From positions 1-64,000 of the forward strand of contig CAWJXM010000041.1 in NCBI GenBank assembly GCA_963846635.1: a stretch of 64,000 bases of DNA, read 5' to 3'. Below, piece by piece: positions 17,986-27,820 of this stretch. The notes beneath the pieces were generated by a model, which searched no databases, was not told where the DNA came from, and saw only the letters and a list, made by a program, of their open reading frames with translations. Each line of letters starts with the position of its first letter. Position 1 is the first letter of the stretch. Position numbers and translations under genes: made by a program. The DNA comes from AP-15 sp963846635 (GTDB taxonomy: Bacteria > Pseudomonadota > Alphaproteobacteria > ATCC43930 > CGMCC-115725).

Positions 17986-18266
17986 GATGGCACGAACCTT
18001 GGCGCAGAAACCCGATCCGGGGAATAGGGTAGGTCTTCACTACAGCCAATCCCAGCGATACTCGCCAATACGAGCCCTATCAATTCAATTGCTTGCTTGC
18101 TCGCGCGGCACTCAAAATCGCATTCTTGAGCAGCCAATCCGCGAAGTCGGGTTAGCTTAGATTTAATCTGACGCGGGTTGTTTTCCGAGGCAGGAGTTGG
18201 GGAGCTGGGGGCGGTTCTCGCAAGAGCTGGGACCCGCGCCCCCCTCCCGCGCGACGGAGACCATTG

Positions 18267-18407
18267 ATGGTGCAAGGGCAGAAGGTCATCCAAGCCAAGG
18301 TTGGGTTGAAGCAATTGGCGACGCAGCTCGGCATGGTCTATCAAGCCTGCAAGGTGATGGGCTATCCGAGGTTGGCGTTCGTGTCGCTTGCACGTCGGTG
18401 TGGTTGA
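18267..18407 (+). pseudogene. IS481-type transposase N-terminal scrap
   Basis: A 46-codon frame from ATG 18267 reads LKQLATQLGMVYQACKVMGY, close to the helix-turn-helix of IS481-family transposases (usually ...LGNVSQACKVMGYSRD...). It ends within 12 codons after the motif. Only the N-terminus remains. Confidence 0.5.
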
Positions 18408-18539
18408 TTGGCATCCTCAGCTCGTCTGCAAACCGGCGGAAGCACCTTGTCAGGAGAATACACCCCCCACGGGTCCACGCGAGCGGACGACGGGGATGAG
18501 ACAACAATCCACTTAATCGAAAGCGGGATTGGGCTTTCT

Positions 18540-20639
18540 ATGCATCCCGGGGTGGGTCCGTTGCGCGTCCCGATGACAGCGACCTTTAAAATGGCAGTCA
18601 TGTTGGGGCTGGAAGCGGCGGTACAGCTTCATCTAACCAAGGGTGCCAACCTCAACGCGAGAGACGAGAAGGGGCGGACCCCGCTGATCCTTGCTGCCTC
18701 CCGGGGACACTGCGCCATTTGTTCCTTGCTTCTATCGGCGAGCGCCGATCCGGATTTGAAGGACGACACTGGGCACGACGCGCTCGAGACAGCTGTCCGC
18801 TTCCAGCGATCCGAGGTCGCGGATCTCCTCAGGGAATTCCTCAGCCGGCGACATGCGCCCGCCGATGTTCCGCCCGCCACCGATGACGATGGCGAAGAGT
18901 TCGACCTCTCCGCTTGGCAACCCGAGGCGCACCCCGAACCGCCACCCGCCGATCCTACCGTCCTCTCCGGTGTGCACGAGCTCGACGCCATCCTCTCGAC
19001 CCATGTCCCGGTCGACCTGGACGAGGACTGGTCGGACATCGAAATCGATCTCCCGGAGCTTACCACCCGCCGACCGCAGAGGGTCATCGAGGAGGAAGCG
19101 CGCTGGCTCGCAGCGGTCCGGCAACTCATGCAACTCGGACTGCGCGAGGGGATCGTCATGCAGCGACAGCTCGACGCGATCTCGACAGACGATCGGCCTG
19201 AGGAGGACAACTCAGCGGCCGATCGTCAACCCCTGTTGCGGATCGCGCTCGGAGATCTCGGCATCCGCATCGTGGACGATCCTGATGTTCCCGACCCCGC
19301 CCTTGATGGGGACGATGAATCCGACGACGCGCCGGGTCTCGACGAAGGCATAGCGTTTCTGCGCTCGCTGATAGCGCCCGCCAACGACCCTCTTTACCCG
19401 TATTTCCGGGCTCTGTCGCGCGCCCGACCGCTTTCACGCGAGGAGGAGGGCGCGGTTGCCCGCGACATCGAAGAGGGAATGCTCCAGGCGCTCGTCGCGA
19501 TCGTAAGCTCGTCGCCGGCCATGGCCGAGCTCTTCTGGATCGTCGATGCCATCGAGAACGGCACCGTCCAGTGGCGCGATGTTCTTAACGACGATCCCAC
19601 CTACACAGAAGACGTCGCGCAGCACGAGAGTTTCGATGACGAGGACGAATCCTCGGCCGAAACCGACGAGGACGCCTCCGCAAGCATTTCCCCGCGTCTC
19701 CCGTCGCTCCTTGCGCGACGGCTCGCCTCGTTGCGCAGCCACTACCTCGAACTGACGCACATCGAGCCTGGCGCCGCGGCCGACCGTCTGCACGAAATCC
19801 TGGCCCGCCATCTTTTGGCTCTCGGATTTAAGGAGCCATGGTTCGATCGCATCCGCCTCGCGCTCGCGACCTCCGAACCGGACGCGGCGCTACGGACCGC
19901 TTTTGCCGAGGGGATCGCGCGGGCTCGGCATGCGCGCCTGCGCCTTTTCGAGGCTAACCAGAAGCTCGTTGTCTGGGTCGCTCGCCGTTACCACGCGCTC
20001 CCGCTCGGTGATCTCATCCAGGAAGGCTGCATCGGTCTGCTCCGGGCGATTGAAAAATTCGATCCAAAACGGGGCTACAAGTTCGCGACCTATGCAATCT
20101 GGTGGATCCGCCAAGCAATCACCCGAGCCATCGACGAACAAAGCGGGCTGATCCGGATCCCCGTCCACATGGCGGAGCTTCTCAGGAACATGCGCCGAGC
20201 GATCGATCAGCAGGCGCAGCTTTCCGGCGGTCCTCCCGCTTTGCAGGATCTGGCGGCATCTCTCGGCCTCACCGAACGCAAAGCGGCCGACCTGCTTGTC
20301 CACCTCCAAAGCGAATTCCTTCCGCTCGATCAGCCGAACGGCGCCGGCGGCACAATCCCCGCGCCTCTCGTTGACGAGCTGACCCCAAACCCCGAACAGG
20401 CTTGCGCCGCAAGATCGCTCGAGCGCTCCGTGCAAACACTGCTTGCGGCCCTGCCCGAACGCGAACGCACCGTCATCCGGCTTCGCTTTGGCATCGGCGT
20501 CACTGCCGATCACACGCTCGAAGAGATTGGCAGCCGTTACGTTGTCACGCGCGAGCGTGTGCGCCAGATTGAAGCCAACGCCCTTCGAAAGCTTGAACGC
20601 CGCGCGCGCCACCTCCGCGTATTCCTCCAGGAGGCCTGA
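18540..20639 (+). CDS. Sigma-70 factor with N-terminal ankyrin domain, first gene of Mza-like defence operon
   Basis: About 699 aa. Residues 12-100 form ankyrin repeats (LEAAVQLHLTKGANLNARDE, GRTPLILAASRGHCAICSLL, ADPDLKDDTGHDALETAVRF). An acidic Asp/Glu/Pro-rich linker follows. RpoD-like regions come next: 1.2 near residue 282 (YFRALSRARPLSREEEGAVA), region 2 near 466-535 (GDLIQEGCIGLLRAIEKFDP, YKFATYAIWWIRQAITRAID), region 3, and region 4 (ALPERERTVIRLRFGIG, VTRERVRQIEANALRKLERR). The core is intact, so it probably binds RNA polymerase and could direct transcription. The start is uncertain: ATG 18540, ATG 18573 (MTATFKMAVMLG) or an upstream TTG at 18408 are all in frame and none has a clear Shine-Dalgarno. 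Its 3' end carries the ribosome-binding site of the next gene. Probably the MzaA position; I am unsure of that letter. Confidence 0.85.
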   Translation: MHPGVGPLRVPMTATFKMAVMLGLEAAVQLHLTKGANLNARDEKGRTPLILAASRGHCAICSLLLSASADPDLKDDTGHDALETAVRFQRSEVADLLREFLSRRHAPADVPPATDDDGEEFDLSAWQPEAHPEPPPADPTVLSGVHELDAILSTHVPVDLDEDWSDIEIDLPELTTRRPQRVIEEEARWLAAVRQLMQLGLREGIVMQRQLDAISTDDRPEEDNSAADRQPLLRIALGDLGIRIVDDPDVPDPALDGDDESDDAPGLDEGIAFLRSLIAPANDPLYPYFRALSRARPLSREEEGAVARDIEEGMLQALVAIVSSSPAMAELFWIVDAIENGTVQWRDVLNDDPTYTEDVAQHESFDDEDESSAETDEDASASISPRLPSLLARRLASLRSHYLELTHIEPGAAADRLHEILARHLLALGFKEPWFDRIRLALATSEPDAALRTAFAEGIARARHARLRLFEANQKLVVWVARRYHALPLGDLIQEGCIGLLRAIEKFDPKRGYKFATYAIWWIRQAITRAIDEQSGLIRIPVHMAELLRNMRRAIDQQAQLSGGPPALQDLAASLGLTERKAADLLVHLQSEFLPLDQPNGAGGTIPAPLVDELTPNPEQACAARSLERSVQTLLAALPERERTVIRLRFGIGVTADHTLEEIGSRYVVTRERVRQIEANALRKLERRARHLRVFLQEA

Positions 20640-20643
20640 GCCC

Positions 20644-22159
20644 ATGCCCCCAGTTGCCCGATCCCGCCTCGCGCCACCCAAGGCCACCGCGATGATCGAA
20701 GCGCTGCGCGGCCTCGGCTATTCGACCGCGACAGCCCTTGCGGACATCATCGACAACAGCATCTCGGCCTCCGCTAGCTCTGTAAATGTCGAGTTCGCCT
20801 GGGATGGCGATGACAGCCGCATAACCGTCCTTGATGACGGCCACGGCATGGACGAGCAAGAACTTGATCGCGCCATGCGGCTTGGCGAGCGCAATCCCTT
20901 GCACGATCGTTCACCCGAAGACCTCGGCCGGTTCGGGCTCGGCCTCAAAACGGCGTCATTCTCCCAATGCCGCTGCCTCACCGTGGCCAGTCGAAAAGCA
21001 ACGACCATCGCGTGTCTCAGATGGGACCTCGATGTCATCGCTGACAGCGACGATGACGGTTGGCATCTCCTCGAAGGGCCTTCGCACCGTTCCGAAGTCC
21101 TCGTCGGGTCTCTCGCGGCCGCCCCGGGCACCCTTGTCATCTGGGAACGTCTCGACCGGGTGGTGACGGCAGGCTTCGCGAAGCAGGACTTTCTCGATCT
21201 TATCGATGGCGTCGAACGCCACCTCGCGATGGTGTTCCATCGCTACCTTGAGGGCCTCCGACCACGCCTGCGGCTGACCATCAACGACACGCCCGTGAAG
21301 CCCTGGGATCCGTTTCTGCTGCACCATCCGGCCACGTGGTCATCCCCGGTCGAACGGCTTGGCCTTCCTCCTGACATCGTCGAACTCCAATGCCATGTGC
21401 TTCCGCACAAGGATCATCTCGACGCTGCTACCTTCGAACTCGGCGGCGGGCCTGGACGGCTGGACGGCGCAACAGGGCTTCTACGTCTATCGCAATGCCC
21501 GCCTGCTCCTGGCCGGAAGCTGGCTCGGCCTCGGGCAGGGGCGCTCATGGACCAAAGAGGAGGCTCATCGCCTCGCCAGAATCCGGCTCGACCTTCCGAA
21601 CAGCGTCGATCGGGACTGGAAAATCGACATCCGCAAATCCATCGCCCGTCCTCCCGCCACCCTCCGCACGAGGCTCCGCCGGCTCGCCGAGGATACGCGT
21701 CGCCGGGCGCGCGACGTTTTCGCTCACCGCGGGCAGATCGTCCGCGCCCATACCGCTGTCGAAGTCGCCCAGGCTTGGCGCGCCGAACACTATCGCGGCG
21801 GTTTGAGATATTGCATCGATCACTCCCATCCGGCCGTCACAGCGGTTCTTGAGGACGCGGGCGCCCTCGGCCCGCCAATCCGGGCCATGCTGCGGATCAT
21901 CGAAGAGACCGTGCCGGTTCAAAGGATCTGGCTCGACACGGCGGAAGGACATGAAACTCCCCGGGTTGGCTTCGCCGAGCAGCCGCCGGCCGAGATCAGG
22001 ACGGTCCTTGAAGTCGTCTACCGTAACCTGGTGCGCCGCAAAGGGTTCTCGCCTGCCCAGGCCCGTGAACAGTTGCTGCGCATGGCGCCCTTCAACGACT
22101 ACCCGGCGCTCGTCGCCAGCCTGCCCGATGACATCGCCCCCAGCGAGTTGAGCCCGTGA
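20644..22159 (+). pseudogene. mzaB: MutL/MORC-type GHKL ATPase (MzaB-like), one-base frameshift
   Basis: ATG 20644 lies 9 nt after AGGAGG, 4 nt past the sigma-factor stop. GHKL motifs: TALADIIDNSISASA (Asp where MutL has the catalytic Glu, as I recall for MORC-like prokaryotic members), ITVLDDGHGMDEQEL, and DLGRFGLGLKTASFSQCRCL. The frame then shifts at about 21448-21450: GGCGGCGGGCC should be GGCGGCGGCC to read LGGGLDGWTAQQGFYVYRNA. The second part (to 22159) is intact and contains DWKIDIRKSIARPP and CIDHSHPAVTAVLE. Whole length about 504 aa. Either a real inactivation, phase-variable G tract or sequencing error. The stop overlaps the next start (GTGA). Confidence 0.85.
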
Positions 22160-25023
22160 TCGTCGCAGCCGAAAATCACCGTCAGCGTATCGTCAAGATC
22201 GCCCAGGAGCTGCTCCTCGACGAGGAGGATCGCTCCGCCATCACGCCCGAGCTCATTTCGGAGAAGCTCGACCTCGTCCTCGGCATGAATCCGAAATGGG
22301 CCGTCGAATTCGACCGCACTGCGGCCATTGACGAACTGATCCAGCGCTTCGCGGTCTGGATCGGCCGCGATACCAAGCTGACGGATAACGTCGGTCACAT
22401 CCCCTGGCTGGACGCCGCCCGCAAGGGGGAGCGGCGCTACTGGCACCGGTACCGGTTGTGGCTCGAGCGCTCGCTATCGGATCGGGCCGTCGGGGCGCTC
22501 GACGATTCCACCGATACCGTGCTTGGCCTGCTGGAGGATCCGATCCGCGAAGGTCCCTGGGACCGCCGCGGACTTATCGTCGGTCACGTTCAGTCCGGCA
22601 AGACCGCGCATTACGCTGGCCTCATCTGCAAAGCGGCGGATGCGGGATACAAAGTGATCATTGTGCTGGCGGGCCTGCACAACAATCTCCGCTCGCAGAC
22701 CCAGATGCGCCTCGACGAGGGATTCCTCGGCTACGAGACCCCGGTGATCGAGCACCCTTCGATCATCGGTGCCGGCGAATTCGACCCCGATCCCGCCATC
22801 AAGCCGAACTACGCAACCAACCGTTCCCAGACCGGCGACTTTCGGCGCGCCGTCGCGCGGCATTTCGGAATCACGCCGGAGCAGCGGCCGTGGCTGTTCG
22901 TCGTCAAGAAAAACAAGAGCGTCCTTGATCAGCTGCTCGCGTGGATCACGCATCACGTCGCCAACGCGCACGACCCCGAGACCGGCCGGGGCATTGTCAC
23001 CAACCTCCCGCTGCTCCTCATCGATGACGAGGCCGACCACGCAAGCGTCGATACGGGCGAACAGGTCTTCGATGAAGATGGCAGGCCCGATGAGGAACAC
23101 CAGCCGACCGCCATAAACCGCCTGATCCGTCGCATCCTCAAGGCGTTCACACGTTCAGCTTGCGTCGGCTACACCGCCACCCCCTTCGCAAACATTTTTA
23201 TCCACGACCGTGGAGCCACCCGCGAGGAAGGACCCGACCTGTTCCCAGCCGCCTTCATCATCAATCTTGCGGCGCCGTCCAGCTATGTCGGACCCGCGCG
23301 CGTGTTCGGGAGCGGTGATGCGCGCGAGGAGCCGCTGCCGCTCGTCCGCGACGTCAGCGATCACGTCAGCGATCACGTCAGCGACAATCCGGGCCCGGGA
23401 TGGATGCCTCCGAAGCACAAGAAGGAGCATCAACCGCTTTACCGGGGAGAAGCAGATCTTCCGCCATCACTGAAGGAGGCCGTCAACGCATTCCTGCTCG
23501 CCTGCGCCGTCCGGCAATTGCGCGGCCAGGACCGGGAGCACTCCTCGATGCTCGTTCACGTGACCCGCTTCAATGCCGTCCAGAAGCTGGTCCATGACCA
23601 AGTCGAGCGGCACATCCGCCATCTCCGGCAGCGGCTCCTTCGCCGCATCGACTACGAGCCTATACTTGCCGGGCTTCAGGTCCTTTGGGAGGCCGATTTT
23701 CTGCCGACTTCGGCCGCCATCAGGGACGTGGACGATCGGCTCGCGCCTGCTGACAGATTTGGATGGCCGGACATTGCCGCGATCCTGCCGCAGATCGTGG
23801 ACGACATCGAGGTGCACACCATCAACGGCACGGCGAAAGACGCCCTCGATTACGCCCCGCCCACCGGCAAGGGTCTCAAGATCATCGCCATCGGCGGCGA
23901 CAAGCTCTCCCGGGGCCTGACGCTGGAGGGCCTGTGCGTCAGCTATTTCCTTAGGGCCTCCAAGATGTACGACACCCTGATGCAGATGGGCCGCTGGTTC
24001 GGCTACAGACCCGGGTATCTAGATCTGTGCCGCCTGTACACGACCTCCGAGATGGTCGAGTGGTTCAGCCACATCACGGACGCCGCCGAAGAGTTGCGCG
24101 CCGAGTTCGATCTAATGGAGGCAAGCGGCGCCACACCCAAGCAATACGGCCTCAAGGTCGCCTCACACCCGGTGCTGATGGTGACATCCCGCGTCAAGAT
24201 GCGTTCCGCCCGCAGCTTGTGGCTCTCCTTCAGTGGCCAGCTCGTCGAAACCGTGGCGCTCTACCGCGACCCGGCCGTCCTTACCGCCAATGTCGAGGCC
24301 GCGAACCGCCTCGTGACGACGCTCGGCAATGGCACTGTCAACCCGAGACGACGGCGCAACGGCCCCGTCAGTGCCTGGGAGGGAGTTCTCTGGGAAGACG
24401 TACCCGTCGAGCCGGTTCAGGAATTTCTTGCGACCTACCGGACCCACCCCGACGCGCATAAGGTGGACACCGCCTTGCTCGGCGAATTCATCGGCTCGAT
24501 GGCAAGAGCGGGAGAATTGACCCGTTGGACCGTGGCCCTTATCGGCGGCGGCCAAGGCAATGATGCCACCTTTGGCCCCGGCGCCACAATCCGGATGCTC
24601 AAACGGAAATACAAGACCCTCGACGACCGACGGTATTCCATCGGCCGGTTGATGTCGCCTCGCGACGAAGCCATCGATCTGGACGAACCGGCCTGGAACG
24701 CCGCTCTCAAGATTACGCGCGAGACCTGGAAGGCGGACCCAGGGCGGTTCCAGGACAGGCAACCGCCGGAGGCGCCCAACGGGCCAGCCATCCGTCGGGT
24801 CCGGGGATTGGGAGCGCCGGGCGTATCCCCGCGCCCCGATCTCGGCGTCCTTTTTCTCTACGCCCTCGATCCCGCCGAGGCGGAAATCGGCTTCCCCTCC
24901 GGCACCCCGCCCGTCGTGGCGTTTGCTATCAGCTTTCCGGCGAGCAGTTTGGACACCAGCATACGCGTGGAATACAAGGTGAACGCCATCCTCTGGGAGC
25001 AGGAATATGGTGGCGTCGAGTGA
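22156..25023 (+). CDS. mzaC: Z1-domain protein (helicase-like; MzaC-like)
   Basis: 955 aa from GTG 22156, overlapping the preceding stop by 4 nt. Superfamily II-like motifs of the Z1 family: HVQSGKTAHYAGLI (Walker A), LLLIDDEADHASVDTG (DEAD box), CVGYTATPFANIFI, and IGGDKLSRGLTLEGLCVSYF with YDTLMQMGRWFGYRPGYLDL (motifs V/VI). In known operons this protein works with a MutL/MORC ATPase and nucleases in restriction of foreign DNA. A 12-bp unit is repeated almost three times at 23352-23387 (VSDHVSDHVSD), in frame. The 3' end overlaps the next gene by 17 nt. Confidence 0.93.
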   Translation: MIVAAENHRQRIVKIAQELLLDEEDRSAITPELISEKLDLVLGMNPKWAVEFDRTAAIDELIQRFAVWIGRDTKLTDNVGHIPWLDAARKGERRYWHRYRLWLERSLSDRAVGALDDSTDTVLGLLEDPIREGPWDRRGLIVGHVQSGKTAHYAGLICKAADAGYKVIIVLAGLHNNLRSQTQMRLDEGFLGYETPVIEHPSIIGAGEFDPDPAIKPNYATNRSQTGDFRRAVARHFGITPEQRPWLFVVKKNKSVLDQLLAWITHHVANAHDPETGRGIVTNLPLLLIDDEADHASVDTGEQVFDEDGRPDEEHQPTAINRLIRRILKAFTRSACVGYTATPFANIFIHDRGATREEGPDLFPAAFIINLAAPSSYVGPARVFGSGDAREEPLPLVRDVSDHVSDHVSDNPGPGWMPPKHKKEHQPLYRGEADLPPSLKEAVNAFLLACAVRQLRGQDREHSSMLVHVTRFNAVQKLVHDQVERHIRHLRQRLLRRIDYEPILAGLQVLWEADFLPTSAAIRDVDDRLAPADRFGWPDIAAILPQIVDDIEVHTINGTAKDALDYAPPTGKGLKIIAIGGDKLSRGLTLEGLCVSYFLRASKMYDTLMQMGRWFGYRPGYLDLCRLYTTSEMVEWFSHITDAAEELRAEFDLMEASGATPKQYGLKVASHPVLMVTSRVKMRSARSLWLSFSGQLVETVALYRDPAVLTANVEAANRLVTTLGNGTVNPRRRRNGPVSAWEGVLWEDVPVEPVQEFLATYRTHPDAHKVDTALLGEFIGSMARAGELTRWTVALIGGGQGNDATFGPGATIRMLKRKYKTLDDRRYSIGRLMSPRDEAIDLDEPAWNAALKITRETWKADPGRFQDRQPPEAPNGPAIRRVRGLGAPGVSPRPDLGVLFLYALDPAEAEIGFPSGTPPVVAFAISFPASSLDTSIRVEYKVNAILWEQEYGGVE

Positions 25024-26023
25024 CGCTGCCGGGCAGTTGTGCTCGGCATGGCGCGCTCTCGCGGGACAAAGCCGCGGCGATGGCTGGGCCACGATTCCGC
25101 TTCATACTGCGGCTCCCTGCCAAGTGCTCGCCGGCCGGCGCTTTCCCGGCAGCGAGGAAACATTGCTTGTGGAGTTCCGCGCCCCTCTTCCGCCGCCGGC
25201 TTCCCTTCCCGAGGGGCGGGGGTTCCGGGTGGAGCGTCCTCCCGAGAGTCTCGACCGCGGACATCACTGGCTCGCTCTTTCTCGCCAGCCCACCGGGAAC
25301 CTCGACCTCTTTTCGGCGATGGCGACAGACCTTATCGAGCTCCTCTCCTCCGCCCGGACGGCCGATCACGACCAGCTTTCCCGCCTGTTCCTCGGCCGCA
25401 TCCGGGCGTGGCAGGCCTTCATGGAAAAGGACAGCGTCGGCATTCTCGGTCTCGAGGCTGAAATCGGCCTTTACGGCGAACTGCTGGTTCTCGGGGCGCT
25501 CCTCGATGCCGGCATCGCCGCCCCCGATGCGATCGAGTCCTGGCGCGGTCCCCTCGACGGCCTGCACGATTTCGAGCTCGGCACCGGGGCGATCGAGGTC
25601 AAATCGACCCTGGCAACCTCCGGATTCCCCGCCACGATATGGTCGATCGAGCAGCTGGACGACGCAGTCCGCCAGCCGCTGTTCCTCGCGGGGCTCCGTC
25701 TCGCCTTGAACGGAACCGGCCGCACCCTGCCCGAACTGATCGCTGCACTGCGGCATCTTATGCGCGATCAGCCGGAACCGCTCGCGATGTTCGAGAACCG
25801 TCTGCTCCAAGCCGGCTACCTTGACCCGTTCGCAGACCACTACCTCCGGCGCTTCACGACAGTGCGGATGATTTTGCTGGCTATCGATAGCCGGTTTCCC
25901 CGGCTCACACGCGCCGCGGTTCCGGCAGCAATCACAAAGCTCTGGTACGTGGTCGACCTCGATCTCGTCCCGGCTACCCCCACCGCACTACCGGAAGCTC
26001 TCCACCGGCTGGGATGCATCTGA
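25007..26023 (+). CDS. mzaD: PD-(D/E)XK nuclease-fold protein, DUF4420 (MzaD-like)
   Basis: 338 aa from ATG 25007, with GGGAGCAGG just upstream inside the Z1 gene. The nuclease core reads LGLEAEIGLYGELLVLGALL, DGLHDFELGTGAIEVKST (the Asp and the ExK of the motif), then SIEQLDDAVRQPLFLAGLRL. Length and motif order fit the DUF4420/PD-(D/E)XK motif proteins that accompany Z1 and AIPR proteins. Likely the DNA-cutting component or part of it; substrate unknown. The gene is intact. Confidence 0.88.
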   Translation: MVASSDAAGQLCSAWRALAGQSRGDGWATIPLHTAAPCQVLAGRRFPGSEETLLVEFRAPLPPPASLPEGRGFRVERPPESLDRGHHWLALSRQPTGNLDLFSAMATDLIELLSSARTADHDQLSRLFLGRIRAWQAFMEKDSVGILGLEAEIGLYGELLVLGALLDAGIAAPDAIESWRGPLDGLHDFELGTGAIEVKSTLATSGFPATIWSIEQLDDAVRQPLFLAGLRLALNGTGRTLPELIAALRHLMRDQPEPLAMFENRLLQAGYLDPFADHYLRRFTTVRMILLAIDSRFPRLTRAAVPAAITKLWYVVDLDLVPATPTALPEALHRLGCI

Positions 26024-26024
26024 A

Positions 26025-27803
26025 TTGGAACTCCTCGACTTTCTCCGTCAAACCCAGGCCGAAGTCCGCGCGCAGATTGACGAGCGTATGGCTGAACCGG
26101 AAGGCAGCTATCCCTATCCGGAATCCGTATTCGCCGAGGTGGTCATGAACCACATGGCGGATGTCGGCATGACCTTCGAGCCGAACGTCTGCCACTACGC
26201 CGCCCGGGTCGGGAACGCCAATTTGCGCCTCAGCGGGTACGCCATTTCGGAAGACGCCGACCAGATCGATCTGTTTGCCAGCCTCTACGAAGGGGTCGAC
26301 GAGATCACGCCCGTCAGCGATACTGAAACTAAGACGGCCGCCGAGCAATGCCTGCGCTTCGTGGCGCGGTGCGCGGAGGGGCGGCTCGCCGGGACCATGG
26401 ATCCCACCAACGATGCCTACCCTCTGGCTCTCAACATCCAGGAAGGCTACCGGCAGCTCGACCAGATCCGGATCTACGTCCTAACCGACCGTGTCGCCAA
26501 ATCCAAGAATTTCGCCGTCCGGGAAGTCCGCGACAAGACCGTCAAGCTCGAAGTCATGGACATTGAGCGCCTTCATCGCCACTGGTCCGAGGGCAAGCCG
26601 CGCGAAGAACTCGTGGTCGATTTCAATCTTGTTTCCGGCGGTCCGCTCCCTTGCGTCTATGTTCCCGGCGAAATAGCCGACTATGACTATGCGCTGAGCG
26701 TGATCCCGGGCGAAACCCTCCGCTTCCTGTACGAGAAATACGGCGCCCGCCTTCTCGAGGCCAATGTCCGCTCATTTCTGAGCGTTGCGGGAAAGGTCAA
26801 TCGTGGCATTCGCGATACGCTAAAGCAGGCCCCCGAACGGTTCATGGCCTACAACAACGGCATCGTTCTCGTCGTGGACGAACTGCGACTCGGCCGCACG
26901 GAGGATGGCAGTCCAGGAATTCAGTGGCTGCGTGGCATGCAGATCGTAAACGGTGGCCAAACCACCGCTTCCCTCTATTTCACGCGCAAGAGGGACCCTT
27001 CCGTCGACCTTCGACACGTCCGGGTTCCCGCCAAGATCATCGTCCTTCACGCGGACGACCCCGCGCAAGAGGAGGGATTAATCTCCGACATTTCCCGGTA
27101 TGCCAACAGCCAGAACTCCGTGCGCCTTTCAGACCTTTCCGCCAACAAACCGTTTCACATTGAACTCGAAAAGCTGGCGCTCACCACCTACTGCCCCGAT
27201 GGCGTTGGCCGCTGGTTCTACGAACGCGCCGCCGGCAGCTACAATGTTCTGCTTGCTCGGGAAGGATCGACGTCGGCGCGATTACGGCAGCTTAAGGAGG
27301 CTATCCCGACGTCACGGAAGATCACCAAAACCGACCTCGCCAAGTACCTCAACGCCTGGGAGCAGAAGCCCCATTTGGTCAGCCTCGGCGCCCAAAAAAA
27401 TTTCGAGCGTTTCATGCAAACGGTCGCTCCGGTCGACGGCGCCGAGGCACCCCCGCTCCCCAATGTAGCGAGCTACAAGCGCATCATCGCCAAAGCCATC
27501 CTCTTCAAGACTGCGCAGAAAATCGTCCGCTCGATTTTTCCCGCATTCCAGGCCAACGTGACCGCCTATGTCGTGTCCCTGGTTGCCAACCGGCTTGGCG
27601 ACCGCATTGACCTGGAGCGCATCTGGAATTCTCAGGCGCTGCCACCCTGGCTTCAGCAGCAGATACGCGCCTGGGCGGATGAGGTGAATCGCATACTCCA
27701 TGCCTCGTCCAACGGCCGCATGATTTCCGAGTGGGCCAAGAAGCCGGAGTGCTGGGAAACGGTTGTGACGGCCCGCTACTCCGCTCCCGTTGCAACCTCG
27801 TGA
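26025..27803 (+). CDS. mzaE: AIPR-family protein (MzaE-like)
   Basis: 592 aa from TTG 26025, one base after the previous stop; no in-frame ATG occurs for over 20 codons. AIPR (abortive infection phage resistance) motifs: RFMAYNNGIVLVVDELRLG, RGMQIVNGGQTTASLYFTR, RVPAKIIVLHADDPAQEEGL and ISDISRYANSQNSVRLSDLS. It is the last gene of the operon and converges on the methyltransferase gene with 17 bp between the stops. By family, involved in phage exclusion; the mechanism is not established from sequence. Confidence 0.9.
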   Translation: MELLDFLRQTQAEVRAQIDERMAEPEGSYPYPESVFAEVVMNHMADVGMTFEPNVCHYAARVGNANLRLSGYAISEDADQIDLFASLYEGVDEITPVSDTETKTAAEQCLRFVARCAEGRLAGTMDPTNDAYPLALNIQEGYRQLDQIRIYVLTDRVAKSKNFAVREVRDKTVKLEVMDIERLHRHWSEGKPREELVVDFNLVSGGPLPCVYVPGEIADYDYALSVIPGETLRFLYEKYGARLLEANVRSFLSVAGKVNRGIRDTLKQAPERFMAYNNGIVLVVDELRLGRTEDGSPGIQWLRGMQIVNGGQTTASLYFTRKRDPSVDLRHVRVPAKIIVLHADDPAQEEGLISDISRYANSQNSVRLSDLSANKPFHIELEKLALTTYCPDGVGRWFYERAAGSYNVLLAREGSTSARLRQLKEAIPTSRKITKTDLAKYLNAWEQKPHLVSLGAQKNFERFMQTVAPVDGAEAPPLPNVASYKRIIAKAILFKTAQKIVRSIFPAFQANVTAYVVSLVANRLGDRIDLERIWNSQALPPWLQQQIRAWADEVNRILHASSNGRMISEWAKKPECWETVVTARYSAPVATS

Positions 27804-27820
27804 GCTTCGCCCGCTTCCAC

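Larger units (their letters stand above)
13000..18155 (-). mobile_element. IS1634-type element opened by later insertions
   Basis: Candidate terminal inverted repeats: 13000-13021 (TTAGCCCGACTTCGCGGATT plus GG) and its near-perfect inverse at 18134-18155 (20/22). Between them one transposase gene on the minus strand is divided into a 3' half (13079-14208) and a 5' half (17334-17985). IS110 (14209-15748) and the REP/IS4 unit (15749-17333) fill the gap. A 12-bp direct repeat GGTCTTCACTAC occurs just inside each end (13071-13082, 18032-18043). Exact ends are uncertain. Confidence 0.65.

Noticed and set aside
18408..18539. TTG-initiated extension of the sigma factor
   Set aside because: It overlaps the IS481 scrap, has no Shine-Dalgarno and adds low-complexity sequence before the ankyrin domain; kept only as an alternative start.
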